DNA of 6,206 nucleotides, taken from assembly GCA_025450405.1 (NCBI GenBank), contig JANWHL010000006.1, positions 1 to 6,206 of the forward strand, given 5' to 3'. This document shows, in pieces, positions 1 to 4,478 of this stretch. How positions within the stretch are numbered: the first letter of the stretch is position 1; each line of letters begins with the position of its first letter. A program made the position numbers and the translations under genes. This DNA is from Ktedonobacterales bacterium (GTDB lineage: Bacteria > Chloroflexota > Ktedonobacteria > Ktedonobacterales > JADMIN01). The notes beneath the pieces were generated by a model. That model did no database searches. It was not told the origin of the DNA and saw only the letters and a list, made by a program, of their open reading frames with translations.

Positions 1-105
1 CGACGGGCGCCCGCGCGCTCCGACGCCGACCCCCCCATCGGTCTGGCGCCCGTGTCGGAGGTGCCAGTCGTCGCCACCACCTCGGTATGTCGCGAGTCGG
101 CGTAG
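1..105 (+). CDS. possible 3' end of an upstream gene (partial)
   Basis: The first reading frame of the window is open from base 1 to a TAG at 103-105, giving 34 residues, and about 85% of its third codon positions are G or C, as expected for real coding sequence in this genome. The peptide (with a stretch reading PPIGLAPVSEVPVVATTSV) carries no motif I recognise. A second frame is also open here, so this is only a candidate. If real, its start lies outside the window and it would run in the same direction as the membrane protein gene downstream. Confidence 0.25.
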   Translation, partial: RRAPARSDADPPIGLAPVSEVPVVATTSVCRESA

Positions 106-163
106 TCCGCCCATGGCCACCGCGCGCTCAGCGTGCGACGGTCCCGGGCGCTGGTGGGCTGAC

Positions 164-286
164 ATGCCATCTGGTATGCTTCTGGTCATTGAGCGGGTCA
201 AAGAACTTTTCAAGCGTTTGCGAACCACCATGGGCGGCGTCCAGGCCGCGTGGAGGGCGGATGCGTCAGCGGCGCGAGCCGCCTGA
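164..286 (+). CDS. possible 40-aa amphipathic microprotein
   Basis: An ATG at 164 (or a second ATG at 176) opens a 40-codon (or 36-codon) frame ending at TGA 284-286. The predicted peptide contains a hydrophobic then basic amphipathic stretch (MLLVIERVKELFKRLRTT) followed by an Ala/Arg-rich tail, so it could form a membrane-surface helix. The segment 176-232 is visibly less GC-rich than its surroundings. No convincing Shine-Dalgarno sequence precedes either ATG; GGTGGG at 153-158 is the best available. It ends 67 nt before the preferred start of the YihY-family gene and overlaps the alternative start of that gene at 261. No family is recognised; it may be a chance ORF. Confidence 0.25.
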   Translation: MPSGMLLVIERVKELFKRLRTTMGGVQAAWRADASAARAA

Positions 287-353
287 GCGCAGCGGATTGC
301 GATCCTCGGCGCTCGGCGAACCAGACTATCCGGACTATCAGGGTGACGTCACG

Positions 354-1367
354 ATGGTCGCCGCGGTGGAACAGCCCTACAACGTACCCGCCACCGCTCC
401 CGACCACCTCCTGGGCCGGTCCGCGCGTGCCATCCGCTGGTTCTGGGTGAAGCTCGACCGCGACTGGGGCTGGAATCTCGCCCGGCTGCTGGCCTATACC
501 TGCCTTCAGGCCCTCTTCGCTGTCATGGGACTCGACGTGGTTGTGCTGGCAATCGCGCTGCGCGTGGTGGGACCGCCGGAGTCTGGGCGCACCGACGCTC
601 TCACGGCGTTCGCGCTGCGTGTGCTGCCGGACCACCTTGCCGGCGGCACGGTAAGCACCTTCGCCGCCAGCCTGCGTGAGGCGCCGACCGGCCTGCTCGT
701 GCTGGCGCTGCCGGTCGCGATCTGGTACGGGTCGCGCTTCTTCGTCGTGTTGGAGTCGTGCCTGTGTGTCGTGTTCCGGCGCGAGCAGCGCCGATTCTGG
801 CGCCAGAACGGGGTCGCGCTGGCGATGCTCGGCGTGCTGGCCATTCTGGTGCCCGTGGTCGCGATCTCGGCGGTCTGGCTGCCGCCGCTGGTGCCGACCG
901 CCTACCATGCGCACGGTCTCGCCGTTCTGCGCGGCGCGAGCACGTTGACCGGCGCGCTCTCGATTGCCGTGGGCCTGGGCGCGAACTTCGCGCTGGTCCT
1001 CCTCTGTTACACGCTCGTGACCCCCGGAGGCATCTCCGTGCGGGTCGCGTGGCCGGGCGCGCTGGTCGGGGCATGCCTGGCCGAGCTCTATCTGCTGATC
1101 TTCCCGCTCTACGTGCGCTACGTCCTCCAACCTTCGCACTTCGGCAGCGTCGCCGGGTTCGTGCTGGTTGCCGTGGTGTTCTTCTATGCCTTCGCGCTCT
1201 TTATGATCATCGGGGCGGAGGTGGCGGCGGCGCGCTTGAGAATGCCCGCGCCAGACGGCAGCCTCACCGGCGCCTTGGCGCGCCTGGCGCCGTCCCGGCA
1301 GGCCGCGCGCGCGGTCCAGCGGCACCGCGTTCGCCCCACCCGCCCCGATCGCCACGACTGGTCCTGA
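354..1367 (+). CDS. YihY/BrkB-family inner membrane protein
   Basis: This 337-residue integral membrane protein has six predicted helices at about residues 44-70, 112-140, 153-178, 198-222, 233-252 and 266-290. The family hallmarks are visible: a Trp-containing amphipathic lead-in (IRWFWVKLDRDWGWN, 27-41) before helix 1, WPGAL at 233-237 opening helix 5, YV..VL...HFGSVAGF around 253-269, and the terminal GAEVAAARL at 287-295. YihY/BrkB proteins were once misnamed ribonuclease BN; their role is unsettled, and transport or cell-envelope functions have been proposed. The C-terminal 40 residues are basic and probably cytoplasmic. The start at 354 is preferred because GGTGA at 342-346 lies 7 nt upstream and helix 1 then falls where the family has it. 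An ATG at 261, behind GGAGG at 252-256, would add 31 unrelated-looking residues. It appears to be a single gene; no clear promoter or terminator was found. Confidence 0.85.
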   Translation: MVAAVEQPYNVPATAPDHLLGRSARAIRWFWVKLDRDWGWNLARLLAYTCLQALFAVMGLDVVVLAIALRVVGPPESGRTDALTAFALRVLPDHLAGGTVSTFAASLREAPTGLLVLALPVAIWYGSRFFVVLESCLCVVFRREQRRFWRQNGVALAMLGVLAILVPVVAISAVWLPPLVPTAYHAHGLAVLRGASTLTGALSIAVGLGANFALVLLCYTLVTPGGISVRVAWPGALVGACLAELYLLIFPLYVRYVLQPSHFGSVAGFVLVAVVFFYAFALFMIIGAEVAAARLRMPAPDGSLTGALARLAPSRQAARAVQRHRVRPTRPDRHDWS

Positions 1368-1380
1368 CGCCGCCCGCCCG

Positions 1381-1524
1381 ATGAGCGCACGCTTGCCACA
1401 GGATGCTGAAGACGGCGCTTCGTGGACTCTCCACCCGTTCGGGCCACAGGACGAGGTCGTGCTCGCAAGTATGCGGGTGCGCTTCCCGCTCGCGGCCGTC
1501 TATGCGGACGTGGATGGACCGTGA
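1381..1524 (+). pseudogene. short ORF resembling a truncated alpha/beta-hydrolase N-terminus
   Basis: An ATG 13 nt after the YihY-family stop codon opens a 47-codon frame ending at TGA 1522-1524. Its second half, reading SWTLHPFGPQDEVVLASMR and then VRFPLAAVYADVDGP, looks like true protein sequence with G/C-biased third positions. From memory it resembles the region before the core fold of esterase/steryl-acetyl-hydrolase-type alpha/beta-hydrolases, which often read HPL.P.D.AVV.AMRA. No catalytic GxSxG or HGGG motif follows in any frame downstream, so if the resemblance is right this is a remnant rather than a working enzyme. There is no Shine-Dalgarno sequence ahead of the ATG. It could equally be a free-standing small ORF or chance. 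Confidence 0.3.
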
Positions 1525-1855
1525 GCCGGTGCCCCGGGCTAGCTCTCCACGGCGGGCGCGCGCTCCGCGGCATCCGGCCGGCACGTGTCTGGCACGCATT
1601 GTGTAGCTCCGCGTGCGGCGGTGTTGGGTCGCGGGTTACTGTGAAGCGTCTCTCGGTCGCGCGGCTCATACCCTCTGTCCGGGCCGCGCCGGGGCCCTCG
1701 TCGCCAGGCACTTCGTCGGTGCTCCCGTGGTGAGGCTCTGGGAGAGACCCGTCGCCCAGCGCGGTGGACGCCCCGTGCGTGTTGAGGCGCCTGACAATCG
1801 CCACACGACACCGCAATGTGGTATCAGGCGGCAGCGTGAGAAAGGCGGGACTAGC
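1525..1855. other. intergenic stretch without a convincing gene
   Basis: I read both strands of these 331 bases. Open frames exist on both strands, as is usual at this GC content, but all give Arg/Pro/Ala-rich translations with no recognisable motif and no ribosome-binding site. There is no tRNA-like T-arm, no strong terminator and no clear repeat. A CTGACA hexamer at 1791-1796 is not matched by a good -10 box at normal spacing. The stretch could be the decayed remainder of the hydrolase-like ORF before it. Confidence 0.5.
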
Positions 1856-2176
1856 GTGGCGTCGGAAGCCTCGAATGGCCCGAGCAAGACGAACGATGAG
1901 CGTGTGGCCGCTGGTGCGGGCGCTCGTGATGGCAACGCCGAGCCTGACACCGCGCCATCCGCGGACTCTACTCCAGGCGCACCACCGGCCGTAGCCGGTA
2001 GCGCGACCGCTACGACCGATCACGTCGCCGGTGACAAAGCCGGCGAAGCCGGTGATCTCGGGGACGCCATCGCGTCCAATCCGCGGGCCGCCGAACATGA
2101 TCCATCCACGGACTGGGTCATGGAGGCGTCGGAGGAGTCGTTCCCTGCCAGCGATCCGCCGGCGTGGTATCGCTGA
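1856..2176 (+). CDS. small acidic disordered protein with C-terminal ESFPASDPPAW motif
   Basis: The product is 106 residues, starting at a GTG behind a purine-rich AAAGGCGGG (1841-1849). Residues 1-85 are rich in Ala, Gly, Asp, Ser and Thr, with almost no aromatic or large hydrophobic residues, and are probably unstructured; around residues 57-70 AGD/AGE triplets recur. The last 20 residues change character: DWVMEASEESFPASDPPAWYR. The core (EASEESFPASDPPAW) is a motif I know from the ends or bodies of many short uncharacterised proteins in proteobacteria, Deinococcus and others, usually as (D/E)(E/A)(A/S).(E)(S/T)FPASDP. Its function is unknown to me. The conserved tail strongly supports this frame. 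No later Met leaves a sensible protein, since the only internal ATG gives 18 residues. The gene stands alone, far from both neighbours. It is probably soluble, possibly a stress-related or partner-binding peptide, but that is a guess. Confidence 0.7.
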   Translation: MASEASNGPSKTNDERVAAGAGARDGNAEPDTAPSADSTPGAPPAVAGSATATTDHVAGDKAGEAGDLGDAIASNPRAAEHDPSTDWVMEASEESFPASDPPAWYR

Positions 2177-2286
2177 CGGTCCGCCCGCCGGCTAAGGGCC
2201 ACGAGGCCAAACTCGCGCGACCTTCGGCCACCCTCACGCCCGCTAGCGTCACACCCTATGGCTGAGCGAGCGCACGTGGCCGCGCG

Positions 2287-2316
2287 TGGACATGCCCGCG
2301 AAAGCGATGCTACAAT
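2287..2316 (+). promoter_or_regulatory. sigma-70-type promoter, probably giving a leaderless transcript
   Basis: TGGACA at 2287-2292 matches TTGACA in five of six positions and TACAAT at 2311-2316 matches TATAAT in five of six, separated by 18 bp. A TG dinucleotide at 2308-2309 makes the -10 box of the extended type (TGCTACAAT). It is the best promoter match in the window. Transcription would begin about 7 nt after the -10 box, which is on or next to the A of the ATG at 2323. That is the hallmark of leaderless genes in Actinobacteria, Deinococcus and some Chloroflexota. Confidence 0.6.
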
Positions 2317-2322
2317 TTGGGC

Positions 2323-2532
2323 ATGAGCAAGGAGCGTCCAACCCGCCTGGACCGCCTCTTCGCCCGCCAGGACGGCGGCGCGCGGCGCCCCTTGCCTGGT
2401 GAGTGGTCACCTCCCTGGCAGCCGGCCGGGCGCTGGTGGGCGCGGGCCGCCCATCCACGATCCTGGCGCATGCCCTCGCTCGCGCTGCCACGAGCCTGGC
2501 GCCACCTATCGCGCCCCACCCGCGCGGCCTGA
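2323..2532 (+). CDS. small Trp- and Arg-rich protein, leaderless start
   Basis: The frame encodes 69 residues and begins 6 nt after a near-consensus -10 box, so the mRNA probably starts at the ATG itself; there is accordingly no Shine-Dalgarno sequence. About 83% of third codon positions are G or C. The N-terminal part (MSKERPTRLDRLFARQDGG) looks like ordinary protein. Residues 30-62 are unusual, with six Trp including a WW pair, and the whole chain has about 14 Arg, so it is strongly basic. There is no obvious membrane helix. I do not recognise a family. It could bind nucleic acid or membranes, or only the first 25-30 codons may be authentic with a frameshift after that, but no other frame continues into a recognisable domain. 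A 22-codon ORF at 2258-2326 ends in an ATGA overlap with this start, but its codon use argues against it being coding. Confidence 0.45.
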   Translation: MSKERPTRLDRLFARQDGGARRPLPGEWSPPWQPAGRWWARAAHPRSWRMPSLALPRAWRHLSRPTRAA

Positions 2533-2571
2533 AGCGTCTCCCAGCGGGTGGCTCCCCGGACCTGGCCGCAT

Positions 2572-2682
2572 TCATGCTCTGGTGACCCATCGTGTGCGCC
2601 GCGTCTCACGCTCTATCGAGATGGATATCGCGAGGCCGGCCAGCATCATGAGGCCGGCCACGATCAGGCGTCGCTGGCTCAT
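2572..2682 (-). CDS. possible single-helix membrane microprotein
   Basis: On the minus strand an ATG at 2682-2680 opens a 36-codon frame ending at TGA (2574-2572). The peptide has the plan of a bitopic small membrane protein: a short basic start (MSQRR), about 17 hydrophobic residues (LIVAGLMMLAGLAISIS) and a charged, Arg-rich tail (ERETRRTRW). About 78% of third codon positions are G or C. An in-frame TGA 15 nt upstream rules out a longer version. No Shine-Dalgarno sequence or promoter is evident in front of it, which is the main weakness. It faces the Trp-rich ORF convergently. No family can be assigned; chance is the main alternative. Confidence 0.35.
   Translation of the reverse strand: MSQRRLIVAGLMMLAGLAISISIERETRRTRWVTRA
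2632..2660. repeat. duplicated 11-bp GAGGCCGGCCA element
   Basis: GAGGCCGGCCA occurs at 2632-2642 and again at 2650-2660, 18 bp apart start to start, with the palindrome GGCCGGCC inside each copy. The spacing is a multiple of three, and on the minus strand the copies encode the two LAGL/VAGL-type turns of the hydrophobic segment of the putative microprotein. It may therefore simply reflect a repetitive membrane helix. Confidence 0.6.
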
Positions 2683-3039
2683 ACGCGGCGCTGCTCAGGT
2701 CACGGGCGGCTGGCGGCGTCTGGCGCGGATGCGGAATCGACGGTGCGGACGTCCTCATGGCCTTGGGACGTGCCGCTGGCCATGTCGGTGGGCGGGCTCG
2801 CCATGACCCAGCCATTGATGACTGGTCGGGAGAACCACTCAGGGGGCGACCGGCCGTACGGGCCAGCGGGGCCCGCGGCGGAAGCGCTGCCCAGCGATGC
2901 GCGACCACGGCTTTCGCCCGGCCGCGGCGGCGCCACGTGCGCCTCCCCGCCCGTGTGGCAGCGGAATTGCGGGTGGCTCGGTATCGCCTCGTGACCGTAT
3001 ACCTTCTGCGCCTGGGGACACGCCGGCGGCCTGCGTCTA

Positions 3040-3104
3040 CCACCTCCGTGGGGGCCACGCAGGTGGCCAGCACCTCCGCCTCCTCGGAGGGCACTCAGGT
3101 GGCC
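3040..3104 (+). ncRNA. two tandem related stem-loops, candidate structured leader
   Basis: The first hairpin, 3040-3066, pairs CCACCT (3040-3045) with AGGTGG (3061-3066) and CGTGG (3047-3051) with CCACG (3055-3059), around one C-C mismatch and a GGG loop. This gives 11 pairs in 27 nt. The second module, 3071-3104, repeats the ends: CACCTCCG recurs at 3071-3078 and CAGGTGGCC at 3096-3104 (first copies at 3041-3048 and 3060-3068). So the outer CACCT/AGGTG helix can form again with a different interior, or an inner CCTCCG/CGGAGG hairpin (3073-3078 with 3085-3090) can form. The cluster ends about 65 nt before the ribosome-binding site of the ATPase gene. It matches no riboswitch I know. The alternative is an in-frame repeat in an N-terminal extension of the ATPase, because both repeat spacings (30 and 36 nt) are multiples of three. 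Confidence 0.35.
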
Positions 3105-3111
3105 TTTGTAG

Positions 3112-3141
3112 CCGAAGGCTTCCGGGTGCGTCTTCGGGCGC
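3112..3141 (+). promoter_or_regulatory. two mutually exclusive hairpins before the exporter operon
   Basis: CCGAAGGC (3112-3119) can pair with GTCTTCGG (3130-3137) in an 8-bp stem with one G-U pair. Alternatively GCGTC (3128-3132) pairs with GGCGC (3137-3141) around a TTCG tetraloop closed by C-G, a very stable RNA loop. The two folds share bases 3130-3137 and cannot coexist, as in attenuators and riboswitch expression platforms. No U-tract follows, so a terminator is not indicated. The high GC content makes chance a serious alternative. Confidence 0.25.
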
Positions 3142-3167
3142 CTTATGAAGACCGCGGCGAACCACAT

Positions 3168-3175
3168 GGGGAGAG
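3168..3175 (+). promoter_or_regulatory. ribosome-binding site fixing the ATPase start
   Basis: GGGGAGAG ends 7 nt before the ATG at 3183. It is the only good Shine-Dalgarno sequence in the long open frame upstream of the nucleotide-binding domain and is the reason for choosing this start over in-frame upstream starts such as ATG 2757 or GTG 2991. Confidence 0.65.
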
Positions 3176-3182
3176 TCTGGAC

Positions 3183-4478
3183 ATGGCGCGCTCGCGTGGA
3201 TGGGCCGGGTGGCGTGGCCGCAAGGACCACGCGCCGGGTGACCGCGCCCAGGTCCCCGGCGCAAGTGCCACCCCCGCACGCGCGCCTTCCGAGCACGTGA
3301 CCGGCACGTCAGACACTCTCTCTGGTGGTGCTCGCGAGCGTGCCCTTGGTGACGCTAGTGTAGAGACCACCCATGTGTTCAAGCGGCTGGGGACACACCT
3401 GGCCGTGATCGACGTGTCGGTAAAGGTGGGGCGCGGCGAGCTCTTCGCGCTGGTGGGGCCAAGCGGCAGCGGCAAGACAAGCCTCGTGCGCCTGATGTGC
3501 GGCATCTACGCGCCAGATGTGGGTACGGTGCGCCTGCTGGGCCACGACCGGCTCCCCTGGCCCCCGGCGCTCAAGGTCCGCTTTGGCTACATGCCCCAGG
3601 GGTTCACGCTCTACCCGCGGTTGACGGTCACCGAAAACCTGCGCTATGCCGCCGCGCTCTACGGCGTGGATCGTGCGACCCGCGAACGCCGGTTGGCGGA
3701 GGTGATCGACCTGGTGGACCTGGGCGCGCAGCGCGACCGCTTGGGGGGCGACCTCAGTGGCGGCCAGCGGCGGCGTCTGGCGCTGGCGGCTCCCCTCATG
3801 CACGACCCGGAGCTACTCTTTGTGGACGAGCCGACCGCGGGTCTGGACCCGGACCTGCGCGCCCGCCTCTGGAGCTATTTCCGGCGCATCGTCAGCCTGG
3901 GCCAGAGTGTCGTCGTGACCACGCAGTATCTCGACGAGGCCGAGCTGACCGACCGTGTGGCCGTCATGCGCCAGGGAGAGTTAGTGGCGGCGGGGAGCCC
4001 CGCGGACCTCGCGCGCATGGCGTTCGGCGGCGAGGTGGTGGAGCTGCGCAGCGCGGACCTGACCGCGGCCGCGGCCCGTGACTTGATGCAGCTCGAAGGG
4101 GTCCATGAGGTTACGTTCGCGGACCTGGAGACCCTGCGCGTGGTGGTGGTTTCGGCCAGCGACGCGGCGCCGCGCCTGATCGCCGCGCTGGTGCGCGCGG
4201 GCTGCTCAGTCGGCGCGGTCACGTTGCGCCAGCCACGCTTTGAAGACGTCTTCCTGCGGCTGGTGGGCGATGCCGGGCGCTTCGAGCCCTCCGCGGATGC
4301 GGAGCTCCGGACCGGCGAGCGCCTGGGCGCGCTGCACCCCGCGACGGACGAGCCAGACCTGGCCGTGCCGAGCATGGACGTGCCGAGCATGGACGCGCCG
4401 AGCACTGACAACGCTGGCGGAGACCAGCCCGGCGAGGACAAGCGCGGCGGAGAGGACGGGCGCGATGGACACGCGTAG
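3183..4478 (+). CDS. DrrA-type ABC exporter ATP-binding protein
   Basis: This 431-residue cytoplasmic ATPase should power the ABC-2 permease encoded next. Its nucleotide-binding domain spans about residues 62-285: Walker A GPSGSGKTS (92-100, K98), Q-loop MPQG (Q139), signature LSGGQ (191-195), Walker B LLFVDEP (211-217, catalytic E216) and D-loop LDP (221-223). The switch position has Gln (TTQYLDEAE, Q248) where most ABC proteins have His; the DrrA branch commonly has this. Residues 285-360 form the small C-terminal domain usual in DrrA-like ATPases, ending in FEDVFLRLVG. The protein is about 100 residues longer than typical because of a low-complexity N-terminal 60 residues and an acidic Gly/Asp/Pro tail (365-431) containing a 15-bp tandem repeat. 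The substrate is unknown; the family exports lipids, polyketides and other drugs. The gene overlaps the permease gene by 14 nt, so expression is coupled. Confidence 0.96.
   Translation: MARSRGWAGWRGRKDHAPGDRAQVPGASATPARAPSEHVTGTSDTLSGGARERALGDASVETTHVFKRLGTHLAVIDVSVKVGRGELFALVGPSGSGKTSLVRLMCGIYAPDVGTVRLLGHDRLPWPPALKVRFGYMPQGFTLYPRLTVTENLRYAAALYGVDRATRERRLAEVIDLVDLGAQRDRLGGDLSGGQRRRLALAAPLMHDPELLFVDEPTAGLDPDLRARLWSYFRRIVSLGQSVVVTTQYLDEAELTDRVAVMRQGELVAAGSPADLARMAFGGEVVELRSADLTAAAARDLMQLEGVHEVTFADLETLRVVVVSASDAAPRLIAALVRAGCSVGAVTLRQPRFEDVFLRLVGDAGRFEPSADAELRTGERLGALHPATDEPDLAVPSMDVPSMDAPSTDNAGGDQPGEDKRGGEDGRDGHA
4365..4409 (+). repeat. three tandem 15-bp units in the ATPase tail
   Basis: GTGCCGAGCATGGAC is repeated exactly at 4365-4379 and 4380-4394, with a third, diverged copy (GCGCCGAGCACTGAC) at 4395-4409. 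The units encode VPSMD, VPSMD and APSTD in the acidic, presumably disordered C-terminal tail. Two identical copies suggest a recent slippage or duplication event, and copy number may vary between strains. Confidence 0.9.
4449..4456 (+). promoter_or_regulatory. ribosome-binding site of the permease gene, inside the ATPase gene
   Basis: GGAGAGGA lies within the last codons of the ATPase gene and ends 8 nt before the ATG at 4465. It supports that start and indicates translational coupling, because ribosomes finishing the ATPase at 4478 pass directly over it. A second in-frame ATG at 4504 has a weaker context. Confidence 0.75.

Larger units (their letters stand above)
2683..3182. other. 500-bp stretch upstream of the exporter operon without a clear gene
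   Basis: The plus-strand frame of the ATPase gene stays open back to 2757, but its translation before 3183 is not protein-like for most of its length. Candidate frames at 2779-2994 and 2897-3148 (plus) and 2700-2804 (minus, 34 residues, hydrophilic, G/C-biased third positions) have no Shine-Dalgarno sequence and no motif I recognise. The right part, 3040-3141, contains a cluster of stem-loops described separately. No convincing promoter was found; a TATACC at 2998-3003 lacks a matching -35 box. Confidence 0.5.

Noticed and set aside
172..180. TGGTATGCT as an extended -10 promoter box
   Set aside because: No acceptable -35 hexamer at 16-18 bp, and CTGACA at 159-164 is only 10 bp away.
261..353. 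Alternative upstream start of the YihY-family gene at ATG 261
   Set aside because: GGAGG at 252-256 is a good match but only 4 nt from the ATG, and the 31 added residues are not typical of the family. It is kept as a possibility, not as the call.
210..1355. Long minus-strand open frame opposite the YihY-family gene
   Set aside because: It is rich in Arg, Gln, Glu and His with no domain, and mirrors the codon periodicity of the membrane protein on the other strand.
1184..2098. 304-codon minus-strand open frame spanning three loci
   Set aside because: It runs across the YihY-family 3' end, the intergenic stretch and the motif-bearing small gene, with no motif and an Arg-rich, unprotein-like composition.
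2177..2240. Terminator after the motif-bearing small gene
   Set aside because: Only a 4-bp GGCC/GGCC stem around 2197-2208 with no T-run; not enough to call.
2258..2326. 22-codon ORF ending in an ATGA overlap with the start at 2323
   Set aside because: Its third positions are A/T-rich compared with every real gene here, and it contains the -10 box of a strong promoter.
2700..2804. 34-codon minus-strand frame upstream of the microprotein candidate
   Set aside because: Codon bias is favourable, but there is no ribosome-binding site, no motif and a purely hydrophilic low-complexity product.
3040..3141. T-box or cobalamin riboswitch
   Set aside because: The conserved T-box (TGGNACCGCG-like) and B12-box sequences are absent, and no terminator U-tract follows.
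2897..3148. 83-codon plus-strand frame with LRGGHAGG/LRLLGGHSGG repeat
   Set aside because: Repetitiveness comes from the duplicated hairpin elements read in another frame; there is no Shine-Dalgarno sequence at good spacing and poor codon bias.
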